Positions 43,704-53,085 of a stretch of 64,000 nt of DNA are shown one piece after another (position 1 is the first letter of the stretch; each line of letters begins with the position of its first letter). Position numbers and translations under genes: made by a program. The stretch is taken from the NCBI RefSeq assembly GCF_002934365.1, contig NZ_PTIY01000006.1, forward strand, positions 1-64,000. Reading direction: 5' to 3'. The stretch comes from Methylobacter tundripaludum. GTDB lineage: Bacteria > Pseudomonadota > Gammaproteobacteria > Methylococcales > Methylomonadaceae. Under the pieces are notes generated by a model, which saw nothing but the letters and a program-made list of their open reading frames with translations, was not told the DNA's origin and searched no databases.

Positions 43704-43737
43704 CAATAAACCGCCAACCAGCCCAATACCTAAGCAC

Positions 43738-45720
43738 ATGACCCCCGCTCTAGCCAACCTGGACCTGATTCTTGAGACTATTACCGATGGCATATTGGTC
43801 GTCGATGAGCTGGGTTTTGTCCTGTATACCAACCGGAGCGCCGAACGCATTTTCGACCAGGATGCGCTGTTGGGGACCAAGCTTGCGATTCCGGTCAGTC
43901 CGAGTGACGCTCCCCAGGAAATCAACCTGGTTCGCCGTAGCGGTCTGGGCTGGGCGGAATTGAGATCCGCGCCCATTGAGTGGGAAGGTCGCAAGGCCTA
44001 TGTTATTGGCGTGCGCGACATTACCGAACGCAAGCTGAGCGATGATCGCCTGCTTCAGGCCGCCACGGTTTTTGAAAGCACCCGTGAAGGCGTGCTGATG
44101 ACCGATGCGAACAAACGCATCCTGAGGATAAACCGCGCATTTACCGACATCACCAGTTATACCGAGGCCGAAGCCATCGGCCAACAACCCAGCATGCTGC
44201 GTTCCGGCCGACATGACGCGAAATTCTACGCCGAAATGTGGGCCAGCATCGCGGCGACCGGCCATTGGCAGGGCGAAATCTGGAACCGGCGCAAAAACGG
44301 CGAGGTCTATCCCGAGCTGCTCAGCATCAGTGCGATCACCGACAAATCGGGCGAAGTGACCAATTATGTCGGGGTGTTTGCCGATATTTCCCGGCTCAAG
44401 GCGACCGAGTCGCAGCTCGATTTTCTCGCCCATCACGACCCGCTGACCCGCCTGCCCAATCGTTTATTACTGCTTTCTCGGGTCGATCATGCCATTGAAG
44501 TCGCATTGCGCGACGGCAAAATGCTGGCGCTGCTGATGATCGACCTGGATCGATTCAAAGATGTGAATGACAGCTTCGGCCATTTGACCGGCGATGATCT
44601 GTTACAACAGGTGGCCAAGCAGCTTAATTTCCGTCTGCGCGGCATCGACACGCTGTGCCGGTTGGGCGGAGACGAATTTACCGTACTGATGGAAAATATC
44701 GCACATCCTGAAGATGCGGCACGGGTGGCTAATGACATCATTACTACATTGGGCGAGCCTTGGCTATTATCCAACGGCAAAGAAGTGCGTATCGGCGCCA
44801 GCGTCGGCATCAGTCTGTTTCCAGAGCATGGCGCAACCCCGGTGGAGTTGTTGCAACAGGCAGATACGGCTCTTTATCAGGCCAAAGCGGAAGGACGCGG
44901 CCGCTTCAAATATTTCTCGGAGGAGCTCACTCATTCCGCCCGCGCACGCATGGACCTCGAAGTCCGTTTGCGCCGGGCGATTGATAAAGGCGAGCTAAGG
45001 GCGTTCTATCAACCGCAGGTCAATGTCGACAATGGCCGCATTGTCGGCGCCGAGGCGCTGATCCGCTGGCAGGATCCCGACCAAGGACTGATTCCGCCGT
45101 TGCGCTTTATCCCGGTCGCCGAAGAAACAGGGCTGATTACAGCGATCGGCAACTGGATTCTGAAAGAAACCTGCCGCCAGGGTAAATGCTGGATCGAAGC
45201 CGGTTTGCCGCCGCTGACGCTGGCGGTGAATGTTTCGCCGCACCAGTTTCTGCACAGCAATTTAGAAGAAATCGTCGCCGAAACCTTGGCCGAAACAGGC
45301 TTTCCGGCCAACCGCCTGGAACTGGAGCTAACCGAAAGCGCGTTGATGCAACGTGAACATGAGGCCATTCGGATTCTCAACCGCCTGCATGCGCTGGGCG
45401 TGCGTCTCGCCATCGATGATTTCGGCACCGGCTACTCCTCGCTGGCTTACCTGAAGCTGTTTCCGCTGGATGTGCTGAAAATCGACAAAAGTTTTATCGA
45501 CGACATCCCGCATCATCGGGACGACATGGAAATCGCCGCCGCCATCGTCGCCATGGCGCATACGCTGCGCCTGAAGGTGCTGGCCGAAGGTGTCGAAACC
45601 AAGGAACAGCTTGCTTTCCTGCAGGCGCAAGGTTGCGATCTATACCAGGGCTATTTGACCAGTCCGCCGGTGCCTGCGGATCAATTCGAGAAGTTGCTGC
45701 CGGCTCAAGGGCTTTTGTAA
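43738..45720 (+). CDS. PAS-PAS-GGDEF-EAL protein (c-di-GMP turnover)
   Basis: The 660-residue soluble protein has PAS 1 (about 5-95; LDLILETITDGILVVDELG), PAS 2/PAC (about 105-225; ATVFESTREGVLMTD), GGDEF (about 230-390; RLGGDEFTVLMEN, active-site motif intact) and EAL (about 400-655; GAEALIRWQ, DDFGTGYSSL, DVLKIDKSFI, LAEGVET). Both catalytic domains keep their key motifs, so it could make or break c-di-GMP depending on the PAS signal. It follows the receiver-KaiB gene with a repeat between, so it may be functionally related but is probably separately transcribed. Confidence 0.93.
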   Translation: MTPALANLDLILETITDGILVVDELGFVLYTNRSAERIFDQDALLGTKLAIPVSPSDAPQEINLVRRSGLGWAELRSAPIEWEGRKAYVIGVRDITERKLSDDRLLQAATVFESTREGVLMTDANKRILRINRAFTDITSYTEAEAIGQQPSMLRSGRHDAKFYAEMWASIAATGHWQGEIWNRRKNGEVYPELLSISAITDKSGEVTNYVGVFADISRLKATESQLDFLAHHDPLTRLPNRLLLLSRVDHAIEVALRDGKMLALLMIDLDRFKDVNDSFGHLTGDDLLQQVAKQLNFRLRGIDTLCRLGGDEFTVLMENIAHPEDAARVANDIITTLGEPWLLSNGKEVRIGASVGISLFPEHGATPVELLQQADTALYQAKAEGRGRFKYFSEELTHSARARMDLEVRLRRAIDKGELRAFYQPQVNVDNGRIVGAEALIRWQDPDQGLIPPLRFIPVAEETGLITAIGNWILKETCRQGKCWIEAGLPPLTLAVNVSPHQFLHSNLEEIVAETLAETGFPANRLELELTESALMQREHEAIRILNRLHALGVRLAIDDFGTGYSSLAYLKLFPLDVLKIDKSFIDDIPHHRDDMEIAAAIVAMAHTLRLKVLAEGVETKEQLAFLQAQGCDLYQGYLTSPPVPADQFEKLLPAQGLL

Positions 45721-45752
45721 AAAGCTGAATAATTAAAAAATCTTTTTACAGA

Positions 45753-46673
45753 TCACTGCTGCAACACGCTATGCCAGAACGGCAATGCAATCAGGCTGAT
45801 TGCCGTCGTTACCGTTACCGCCATCGCGTACAGCGAGCTATCCAGGCGATAGCGGTCGCAAAAAACAATGCCCAACACCATGCTCGGCATCGACAGATCA
45901 AGCACCGCCGCCTCCCTGTATTCGCCGGTTATCGGCAAAAAACCGACCAAAATCATTGCAAGCAACGGCATTACCGCCATTTTAATAACGGCAACGGGGA
46001 TAATATAGGGGATATTGCGGACAGTTAGCGCCTTCCAGCTTAAAGCCAGTCCCAACGAAAACAGCATCAGTGGCACGACGCCGGCGGACAACTTTTGCAG
46101 TACGCCCAACAGCCAAACCGGAGCGACAACCCCGTTAATATTTAAAATAACGGCAGCTGCCGCCGCCCAAAACGGAGGCGCATGAAAAAACAGCCATACC
46201 GGCCTCGGACTTTTTGCGGTTTCTTCGCCGTAGTGCCGGGCAACGATGACGCCGATGGTAAACAATAACGGCGTGGCGGCAAAGAGATCCATCTGTATAG
46301 CCACGGACCTGGCCCAGCTGCCGAAGGCCTGCTCTAAAACCGGCAAGCCCAAGTACGTCACGTTCGGAAATGCCGCCGCCAGTATCATTGCCCCCAAGCG
46401 CCTGTCGTCAAACCTGAACAACGCGCCAATCACCCAGAGGCAGAGCATGGCGGCAATAATACTGCCCATCCCCAGCCAAGCGTACTGAAACGAATGCAAG
46501 CCTATATCCGCTGACCATAACACCTCCAGAACCATGGCCGGCAGCAGCAGATAGTAGACCACTGTCGTTAAAACCTGCCGGGTTTGCTCGGCTGACAGCC
46601 CCGCCGGTTTTGCAAAACGCCAAGCCGCGCCGCACACCATTATCAGGGTCATTTGTATCAATGTTGAGTTCAT
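45753..46673 (-). CDS. AEC-family (auxin efflux carrier-like) permease
   Basis: A 306-residue integral inner-membrane protein with about ten hydrophobic helices and the family's inverted-repeat pattern. Conserved features include the N-terminal CGAAWRFAKPAGL segment and AAFPNVTYLGLPVLEQAFG, the half-site Asn/Gly-rich motif. Substrates of bacterial AEC proteins are typically carboxylates such as malate or lactate; the substrate here is unknown. It is a single gene, convergent with the GGDEF-EAL gene. Confidence 0.9.
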   Translation of the reverse strand: MNSTLIQMTLIMVCGAAWRFAKPAGLSAEQTRQVLTTVVYYLLLPAMVLEVLWSADIGLHSFQYAWLGMGSIIAAMLCLWVIGALFRFDDRRLGAMILAAAFPNVTYLGLPVLEQAFGSWARSVAIQMDLFAATPLLFTIGVIVARHYGEETAKSPRPVWLFFHAPPFWAAAAAVILNINGVVAPVWLLGVLQKLSAGVVPLMLFSLGLALSWKALTVRNIPYIIPVAVIKMAVMPLLAMILVGFLPITGEYREAAVLDLSMPSMVLGIVFCDRYRLDSSLYAMAVTVTTAISLIALPFWHSVLQQ

Positions 46674-46765
46674 AATCGGAGACTATTGTGACAATAGTGA
46701 ATTTTAACATTCACCGTTAAAACAAGTTCCGGTAATATATATCGAAATTATTTTGGAGCGTTTGA

Positions 46766-47149
46766 GTGCGTTTATTGTCAAAGTTTTGCCTACTCGGTGT
46801 TTTTTTATTGATGATCAGTTCTTTTGCCGTTGCGGAAACTGATGTCATCTCGCCTAATGAAGCTGCAACGATGCGCGTTAAGAACAAGGCGGTCATTGTC
46901 GATGTACGTGAACATGACGACTGGAATGAACATCAAATTCACGGCGCCATTCATATTCCGCTGTCCCAATTAAATGAACGGCTAGCGGAACTTGAACCTT
47001 ATAAGAATCGCCCGGTCATCACACAATGCCAAGCCGGCCTGCGTTCCGCACAAGCCCAACTGATATTAAAGGCGGCGGGATTTCCCAAGGTTTACTTAAT
47101 GAACGGCGGAATACAGGCTTGGCATGGACAAGGCTTTGTGACTGAATAA
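46766..47149 (+). CDS. exported rhodanese-like protein
   Basis: The 127-residue protein has a signal peptide (MRLLSKFCLLGVFLLMISSFAVA) and one rhodanese domain: AVIVDVREHDDWNEHQIHGAIHIPL and the active-site loop VITQCQAGLRSAQAQ with catalytic Cys. A periplasmic sulfur-transfer or redox role is likely. It starts with GTG, preceded by TTTTGGAG. Its TAA stop is in the same frame as the downstream pyrF, and the 93 bases between, including the heptamer array, contain no stop in that frame. Confidence 0.88.
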   Translation: MRLLSKFCLLGVFLLMISSFAVAETDVISPNEAATMRVKNKAVIVDVREHDDWNEHQIHGAIHIPLSQLNERLAELEPYKNRPVITQCQAGLRSAQAQLILKAAGFPKVYLMNGGIQAWHGQGFVTE

Positions 47150-47151
47150 GC

Positions 47152-47235
47152 CTTTTACCTTTTACCTTTTACCTTTTACCTTTTACCTTTTACCTTTTAC
47201 CTTTTACCTTTTACCTTTTACCTTTTACCTTTTAC
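47152..47235. repeat. perfect heptanucleotide tandem array, 12 x CTTTTAC
   Basis: Twelve uninterrupted copies of CTTTTAC (84 bases) fill the gap between the rhodanese gene and pyrF, ending eight bases before the pyrF ATG. They occupy the place where a ribosome-binding site would be, and the strand reading into pyrF is almost pure pyrimidine plus A. A heptamer array can change length by slippage. Confidence 0.97.
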
Positions 47236-47242
47236 CTTAACC

Positions 47243-47968
47243 ATGCCCCACTCATTCGTCTCAACCAAACCCATCCCCGTCCGTGAACGCTTAATCATGG
47301 CGCTGGATGTCCCCAGTATTCCCGAGGCGCAGGCGTTAGTCGAAGAACTCGGCGATTCGGTAATCTTTTACAAAGTCGGCATGGAACTGTTTATGTCGGG
47401 CGATTATTTCGGTTTTATTGAATGGTTGAAACAGCGCAATAAAAAAATCTTTGTCGATCTGAAATTTTTCGATGTCCCGGCCACCGTGGGCCGTGCGATT
47501 AAAGCCTTGAGCAGCAAAGGCGTTGATCTCGCCACCATACACGGCAACGACGCGATTATGGAAGCCGCCGCCAAGGAGAAAGGCGATCTTAAAGTGCTGG
47601 CCGTAACCGCATTAACCAGCCTGGACCGCGGCGACCTTGACGACTTGGGCTTTGCCTGCGATGTCCGCGAGCTGGTTTTGTCCCGCGCCAAACGCGCGCT
47701 GCAAATCGGCTGCGACGGCATTGTCTCATCGGGACTTGAAGTCGCGATGTTGAGGGAGGAACTGGACCATAAGCTGCTGGTCATCACGCCGGGCATCCGA
47801 CCGGTCGATAACCGCGAAGAGGACGATCAAAAACGTGTGGTCAGCGTAGAAATGGCTTTCCAGAATGGCGCTGATTACATCGTCGTCGGCAGGCCTATAC
47901 GCGATGCCGAAAACCGAAAAGAGATGGCGGAGAAGATTCAGGGACAGATCCTTGCGCAGTTTGAGTAA
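47243..47968 (+). CDS. pyrF: orotidine 5'-phosphate decarboxylase
   Basis: The last step of UMP synthesis. The protein of up to 241 residues is a TIM barrel with the catalytic DLKFFDVPATV motif (Lys and Asp), RLIMALDVPS at the first strand and ITPGIRPVDNREEDDQKRV phosphate-binding loop. Family members keep residues before MALD, so the ATG at 47243 (MPHSFVSTKPIPVRERLIMALD) is likelier than 47297, but it has no purine-rich ribosome site because the heptamer array ends just upstream. Confidence 0.94.
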   Translation: MPHSFVSTKPIPVRERLIMALDVPSIPEAQALVEELGDSVIFYKVGMELFMSGDYFGFIEWLKQRNKKIFVDLKFFDVPATVGRAIKALSSKGVDLATIHGNDAIMEAAAKEKGDLKVLAVTALTSLDRGDLDDLGFACDVRELVLSRAKRALQIGCDGIVSSGLEVAMLREELDHKLLVITPGIRPVDNREEDDQKRVVSVEMAFQNGADYIVVGRPIRDAENRKEMAEKIQGQILAQFE

Positions 47969-48012
47969 CTGCCTGCACACAAATAAATTCGCTTAAAAAA
48001 TACAAAAAATTC

Positions 48013-48100
48013 ACCACGAACGACTGCACGGATGCAGGAGGTAGAGCAATGCAGGAGCAATTGCCGAGACACGAAGTTTTATTTCTTCGTGTCTTCGTGG
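48013..48100. repeat. palindromic repeat (ACCACGAAG family) downstream of pyrF
   Basis: ACCACGAACGACTGCACGG near 48013 and GAGACACGAAG...CTTCGTGTCTTCGTGG near 48065-48100 make an imperfect palindrome related to the copy at 20935-20987. Confidence 0.5.
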
Positions 48101-48176
48101 CGAATAACAAGAGTTAAATAACTTATAATTTTGCGCAATGGGCGACCTTGCTCCTATTTTAATATATCCTGCGACT

Positions 48177-48905
48177 ATGGAATTTGACCTCGCCTTTAGC
48201 ACCTCTACTCTGGTCGCCTTTACTATGGGCCTGTTCAGCAGCATGCATTGCATCGGCATGTGCGGCTCGATTATCGGGACATTAACCTTAAGCCTTAACC
48301 CGGAAATACGGAACCAAAAAAGCAGGCTATTTCCCTTTGTATTCAATTACAATATCGGGCGCATTACCAGTTATACGATAGCCGGGGCATTAGCGGGCGT
48401 TATCGAAACATTGATTACCATGCCGATGGGTGAAATCAGCGGACATCGGTTGCTGCAATTGCTGTCTGCTGCCGTCATGACCGGCGCGGGACTTTATATC
48501 GCCGGCTGGTTTCCCCACTTTGCCTACATTGAAAAATTAGGCCTGCGTTTCTGGAAGAAAATAGAGCCTTTCGGCCGGAAACTGATCCCAGTCAAAAATC
48601 TCAGCCAGGCTTATCTTTTCGGCATGGTGTGGGGATGGCTGCCGTGCGGTTTGGTTTATTCGGCTTTGGCGCTCGCCGCAACCGCAGGCAGCATCAGCCA
48701 AAGCGCGCTGACCATGCTGTTTTTCGGCTTAGGAACTTTGCCAGCCGTCATGGGAGTCGGTATAATGACCGGCATATTAACAAGGTTGTCCAGAATGCAG
48801 CGTTTCAAACAGGCTATCGGCCTGTTTATGATTGTCCTGGCTTTGCTGGCCGCCCTGCCCTGGCTTAATCCCATGGCCATTACGACACACACAGCTCTAC
48901 ATTAA
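48177..48905 (+). CDS. sulfite exporter TauE/SafE-family (COG2836-type) membrane protein
   Basis: A six- to seven-helix inner-membrane protein of about 242 residues with the conserved FTMGLFSSMHCIGMCGSIIG motif, which recurs in proteins linked to heavy-metal handling and cytochrome oxidase assembly, and GMVWGWLPCGLVYSAL in the second half. The frame also opens at an ATG at 48138, but a TATAAT sits only nine bases before it (48124-48129), which favours the start at 48177 (MEFDLAF). Substrate unknown. It is ten bases upstream of a sigma-54 activator gene. Confidence 0.85.
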   Translation: MEFDLAFSTSTLVAFTMGLFSSMHCIGMCGSIIGTLTLSLNPEIRNQKSRLFPFVFNYNIGRITSYTIAGALAGVIETLITMPMGEISGHRLLQLLSAAVMTGAGLYIAGWFPHFAYIEKLGLRFWKKIEPFGRKLIPVKNLSQAYLFGMVWGWLPCGLVYSALALAATAGSISQSALTMLFFGLGTLPAVMGVGIMTGILTRLSRMQRFKQAIGLFMIVLALLAALPWLNPMAITTHTALH

Positions 48906-48914
48906 GAGGCATCT

Positions 48915-49880
48915 ATGGATCATTTTAACGCGATCATCGGTCAATCTCCTGCACTGGATTCCTTAATCCGTAGCGCCAAAATCGTTGCCGCTACCGACGT
49001 CACTGTATTGCTTAAAGGCGAAACCGGTACCGGCAAGGAAGTGCTCGCTTCCGCCATTCAACAAGCCAGCGCCCGCGCCGACAAAGCGTTTATCACCCTA
49101 AATTGCGCGGCCTTGCCTGAAAGCCTGATCGAATCGGAATTGTTCGGCCACAAAAAAGGCTCGTTTACTGGAGCGACGACCGATAAACAAGGCCTGTTCC
49201 AGGCAGCTGATGGCGGCACCTTGTTTCTTGACGAAATCAATTCCTTGCCGCTGTCGATTCAGGCAAAATTATTGCGTTTCCTTGAGTCCGGCGAATGTCT
49301 TGCAGTCGGCGAAATCAAGCCTTACAAAGTTGATGTGCGCATTATTTCCGCAACCAACGCCGATCTGAACAGACAAATTGACTCAGGCGAGTTCCGGTCG
49401 GATTTATATTTCCGTTTGAATGTCGTGCCTTTAGAACTGCCGCCGCTGGCGCAACGCACTGAAGACATTGAGTCGCTGATCAAGCACTTTCTCGCATTAT
49501 TCGAGGATGCGCATGCGCTGACAGCCCCCAAATTCAGCAAGCAGGCTTTAAGAGTGCTAAAAACCTATGCTTGGCCGGGCAATATTCGCGAATTGCGTAA
49601 CTTATGCGAAAGACTCAGCATTTTATTAGCGGGCAGAGTCATCGAGCCGGAAAACCTTCCATCTGAATTTACCGCCAAAGTCATCGCTAATGCGCCTGCA
49701 ACATCCAATTTCACGCTGCCTGAGACCGGTCTACAGTTGGATACCTTGGAAGCCGATTTGATACATCAAGCTTTGAACCGTACTAACGGCAATCGCAGCA
49801 AGTCCGCAAAACTGCTGGGCATCTCCCGCGACACCTTGCTTTACCGTATGCAAAAACACGGTTTTGCAGTGTCGCATTAA
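48915..49880 (+). CDS. sigma-54-dependent transcriptional activator without receiver domain
   Basis: The 321-residue protein starts directly with the AAA+ domain: Walker A GETGTGKEVLAS, the sigma-54 contact loop GSFTGA (GAFTGA variant), Walker B GGTLFLDEIN, and a C-terminal Fis-type HTH (NGNRSKSAKLLGISRDTLLYRM). With no N-terminal regulatory domain it resembles PspF, which is controlled by partner proteins. The close spacing to the TauE/SafE-type gene suggests one operon. The Ser in place of Ala in the contact loop occurs in some active members. Confidence 0.93.
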   Translation: MDHFNAIIGQSPALDSLIRSAKIVAATDVTVLLKGETGTGKEVLASAIQQASARADKAFITLNCAALPESLIESELFGHKKGSFTGATTDKQGLFQAADGGTLFLDEINSLPLSIQAKLLRFLESGECLAVGEIKPYKVDVRIISATNADLNRQIDSGEFRSDLYFRLNVVPLELPPLAQRTEDIESLIKHFLALFEDAHALTAPKFSKQALRVLKTYAWPGNIRELRNLCERLSILLAGRVIEPENLPSEFTAKVIANAPATSNFTLPETGLQLDTLEADLIHQALNRTNGNRSKSAKLLGISRDTLLYRMQKHGFAVSH

Positions 49881-49888
49881 TCGGACAT

Positions 49889-50623
49889 TTAATACCGTCT
49901 AACCCACTGCGCGGTTACGTTGTCGCTTTTCCCATGAGCGCGGAATATCGCTAATCGCGCCAGTTTTGCCAACTCCTCCTTGCCGCTCGCTGGTTCCGCC
50001 AATTGCAACAGCTCTGTTGGCTTTATGTATTCCCAGAAACCGTCGCTGCAAAGTATAAAAGTCTCGCCTTGTTGCATAGCCGGGTACAGATTAATCTCCG
50101 CCTCATGCGCTTTCAAGATGTTGATGCTGCGTGTTAAGCGGTTTTGCTCCCGGTGCTGACCCATTTCCCGCTCGGTAATCTTGCCGTTATTCAATAATTG
50201 TTGCGGAATGGAGTGATCCTGGGTTCGCCACAAGATCCGTTGCGGATTCATCCTGTATATCCGCGAATCGCCGCAATGCGCGGTCAACACCCGCTGTGCA
50301 TCCAGGTAAAGAATTGCACAGGTGGTGTGTGCATCATTACCCGATTGATCGATTGCGAACAGTCTTTTCATTTCATTGACAGCCGCCGTAATCCAGGCGG
50401 AAAAAGTCTCGACAGGACTCTGTGCTATCTGTTTGCTGTAAATATCGGCGCTCTTTAGCAAGCCATCGCAGAAAAAACGGGACGCTTTTTCTCCGGCATG
50501 ATGGCCGCCTAAACCATCGGCAACGACAAACAGCGCATAAGCCTCAGTGACGCTATGCGTCATAAAATCTTGATTAATCTCCCGATCGCCGACCGAGCTT
50601 AGTTGATAAAACTCCAGCGCCAC
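49889..50623 (-). CDS. PP2C-family serine/threonine protein phosphatase
   Basis: A 244-residue cytoplasmic metal-dependent phosphatase with the start VGDREINQDFM, the metal-site motif VADGLGGHHAGEKAS, LTAHCGDSRIYRM, and ILCSDGFWEYI near the C-terminus. It resembles the stand-alone phosphatases that accompany PknA/B-like kinases or type VI secretion, but no kinase is adjacent here; the nearest kinase-like protein is the pseudokinase sensor 7 kb away. It is convergent with the sigma-54 activator. Confidence 0.92.
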   Translation of the reverse strand: MALEFYQLSSVGDREINQDFMTHSVTEAYALFVVADGLGGHHAGEKASRFFCDGLLKSADIYSKQIAQSPVETFSAWITAAVNEMKRLFAIDQSGNDAHTTCAILYLDAQRVLTAHCGDSRIYRMNPQRILWRTQDHSIPQQLLNNGKITEREMGQHREQNRLTRSINILKAHEAEINLYPAMQQGETFILCSDGFWEYIKPTELLQLAEPASGKEELAKLARLAIFRAHGKSDNVTAQWVRRY

Positions 50624-50677
50624 TTGTTTCCCTCAGGTCAAACGATCTTCAAATACTCTGCTGTAGTCTTGCATCGC

Positions 50678-51421
50678 CTAAAAGCGCCTACTGTTGGTGC
50701 GCATGATCCGCTTCAAATCCCTGACCGTCTGAGCCAAGCCTGAAAATACGGCCTGCGCGATAATCGAATGACCGATATTCAGCTCCACCATTTCCGGTAT
50801 CGCGCATATCGCTTCGACATTATGAAAATTCAGGCCATGCCCCGCATTAACCTGGAGCCCGGCGCTGTGTGCATAAAAAGCGGCCTGCCTGATGCGCGCC
50901 AGTTCTTCAGCTTGCTGTTGCGGGTTTTCCGCATCGGCATAACAGCCGGTGTGTAATTCGACAACCGGCGCGCCTGCTTTTACCGCCGCATCGATCTGAC
51001 TTTCATCAGGATCGATAAACAGCGACACTTCGACACCGGCGCTCGCCAGTTTATCGCAGGCCCATTGCATGCGATGCAGGTTGCCGGCAACGTCCAGCCC
51101 GCCTTCGGTGGTCAATTCTTCCCGTTTTTCCGGCACCAGACAACAGGCAAAGGGTCGCACTTTCCCGGCTATGCCGACCATTTCATCGGTCACCGCCATT
51201 TCCAGATTCAACCGGGTATGCAGCACGTCTTTTAATAAATAGATGTCCCTGTCCTGAATATGCCGCCGGTCTTCGCGCAAATGCGCGGTAATGCCGTCGG
51301 CTCCGGCCTGTTCTGCAATTAATGCGGCCTGAACCGGCTCGGGGTATAGCGTGCCTCTGGCCTGCCTCAACGTAGCGACGTGATCGATGTTCACGCCTAA
51401 TAGGATCTGTTTGTTATTCAT
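50678..51421 (-). CDS. pdxJ: pyridoxine 5'-phosphate synthase
   Basis: A 247-residue TIM barrel that condenses 1-deoxyxylulose 5-phosphate with 3-amino-2-oxopropyl phosphate. [32 protein letters not shown] and [11 protein letters not shown] are diagnostic. It overlaps the recO stop by eight bases and is the last gene of the lepA-lepB-DUF4845-rnc-era-recO-pdxJ block. Confidence 0.97.
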   Translation of the reverse strand: MNNKQILLGVNIDHVATLRQARGTLYPEPVQAALIAEQAGADGITAHLREDRRHIQDRDIYLLKDVLHTRLNLEMAVTDEMVGIAGKVRPFACCLVPEKREELTTEGGLDVAGNLHRMQWACDKLASAGVEVSLFIDPDESQIDAAVKAGAPVVELHTGCYADAENPQQQAEELARIRQAAFYAHSAGLQVNAGHGLNFHNVEAICAIPEMVELNIGHSIIAQAVFSGLAQTVRDLKRIMRTNSRRF

Positions 51422-52211
51422 TTTTCATATTGGACGGCGTTATCACGCCGCCCACTCCGTTTGAGATATGTTGTGATTGACGATAGGTTTGCAATCCCCG
51501 TTCGCCGCCGGTGTGTTTCATGATGTTATTAATAACCGCCCGGCTTTTAAGCTGTCTGCCCTGCAAATAAACATCAATGACCGTCCTCATCAGTAGTTTT
51601 GCTTCGCTTAACACTTGCGGATCGATCAATTCCCTGGTGCTTAATGCCTGGAAAGTCCGTCCTGAAAACTGTCCGCGCCCGGCTTCAACCGGCCCCAGCC
51701 CGACATTGAAGTCGTATTTTTTTGCTGATGCAATCGGATGTTGCTTGTCATCATATTCCAGCTGCAAGCCATAACCCGAACACTCGATCAGGTTCAACTC
51801 AAACAGCCGCAATGCCGCTTCCATGCCGGCGCCATCCGCCAGACCGGATAAACATTCGCGGTAATGGCCGAACACTTCGGGATGGGGGTCGTATTTGTGC
51901 AAAAAACAAGCGACCAGCTCATTGATATAAAAACCGCAATAAAGCGCAAGCCCCTTTATCTGGCTAAACGGCTGAATCATTTCGACATCGGTCAGCGTTT
52001 TGAGCTCCGCCTTACCGAAATAGGAAATGGTCAACGGGATAAAGGGTTGCAGCATCCCTGCCGTTTTGGACTTGGTTTTTCTTACGCCTTTGGCCAACAG
52101 GGAAATCCGGCCGAAATCGCGGGTTAACGCATCGATAATCAGGCTGGTTTCCCGGTATTTGCGCTGCTGCAAGATAAACGCAGGCTGCAAATAAACGACG
52201 GTTTCAGTCAT
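51414..52211 (-). CDS. recO: DNA repair protein RecO
   Basis: A 265-residue mediator of RecF-pathway recombination with an N-terminal OB fold ([32 protein letters not shown]) and a helical C-terminal domain ([16 protein letters not shown]). Overlaps era and pdxJ by eight bases each, so it is translationally coupled. It is slightly longer than E. coli RecO. Confidence 0.95.
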   Translation of the reverse strand: MTETVVYLQPAFILQQRKYRETSLIIDALTRDFGRISLLAKGVRKTKSKTAGMLQPFIPLTISYFGKAELKTLTDVEMIQPFSQIKGLALYCGFYINELVACFLHKYDPHPEVFGHYRECLSGLADGAGMEAALRLFELNLIECSGYGLQLEYDDKQHPIASAKKYDFNVGLGPVEAGRGQFSGRTFQALSTRELIDPQVLSEAKLLMRTVIDVYLQGRQLKSRAVINNIMKHTGGERGLQTYRQSQHISNGVGGVITPSNMKNE

Positions 52212-53085
52212 TAAAACCTAGGCTTTGCAAGGCGCGTTCACTATCCGACCAGCCTTTTTTAACTTTGACCCAAAGCTGCAAATAAACTTTCTGCCCGATC
52301 AATTTTTCTATGTCATGCCGTGCGTCGGTACCGACTTTTTTCAGCATCTCGCCGTCCTTGCCGATCACGATGTTCTTTTGGGTCAAGCGTTCCACCCAGA
52401 TAATCGCGTATATTTTGGTGATGTTGGGCTTTTCTTCGTAGCGCTCAATCTCTACCGTCAGCGCATAAGGCAGCTCGTCGCCCAAGCGCCGGGTCAGCTT
52501 TTCCCTGACAATTTCAGCGGCCAAAAAACGCTCGGACCGGTCGGTCACCTGATCCTCGGGATAGATCAAGTCCCGTTCCGGCAACAGCCCCATGATCAGG
52601 CTTTCCAGCTGATCGAGATTGGTGCTTTTTAATGCGGAAATGGGCACTAAATGCTTGAACGGGAACCGGTGTTGGGCTTCGTTAAAGAACGTCAAGATAG
52701 CTTCCTTGTCCGCGACCTTATCGACCTTGTTCACAGCAAGAATCACCGGTAGGCCCGCCTGCTCCAGTTTTTTGAAGATCGCCTCGTCATATTCATGCCA
52801 GGACAATCCGTCGATCAGCCAGACGATCACGTCGACGCCCAGCAAGGTCGTATCGGCGGTCCGGTTCAAATAACGGTTCAATGCCCGCTTTTCGCTGTCA
52901 TGCATGCCCGGCGTATCCATATAAATGGCCTGCCCTGCGTCGGTGGTGTTAATGCCGAGAATTCGGTGCCGGGTTGTTTGCGGCTTGCGCGAGGTAATGC
53001 TGATTTTCTGCTTCAACAAATGATTCATCAATGTTGATTTGCCGACATTGGGGCGCCCAATCAGGGCGACGAAACCACAATTCAT
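52204..53085 (-). CDS. era: GTPase Era
   Basis: A 293-residue essential GTPase that binds the 3' end of 16S rRNA in 30S maturation. G1 GRPNVGKSTLMN, G3 DTPGMH, G4 NKVDK and a C-terminal KH domain with VIGKDGEMLKKVGTDARHDIEKL. It overlaps rnc by four bases. Confidence 0.97.
   Translation of the reverse strand: MNCGFVALIGRPNVGKSTLMNHLLKQKISITSRKPQTTRHRILGINTTDAGQAIYMDTPGMHDSEKRALNRYLNRTADTTLLGVDVIVWLIDGLSWHEYDEAIFKKLEQAGLPVILAVNKVDKVADKEAILTFFNEAQHRFPFKHLVPISALKSTNLDQLESLIMGLLPERDLIYPEDQVTDRSERFLAAEIVREKLTRRLGDELPYALTVEIERYEEKPNITKIYAIIWVERLTQKNIVIGKDGEMLKKVGTDARHDIEKLIGQKVYLQLWVKVKKGWSDSERALQSLGFND

Noticed and set aside
47150-47243. CRISPR array in the heptamer tract
   Set aside because: Units are 7 bases with no spacers; this is a simple tandem repeat. 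No cas genes or other CRISPR arrays are seen in the window.
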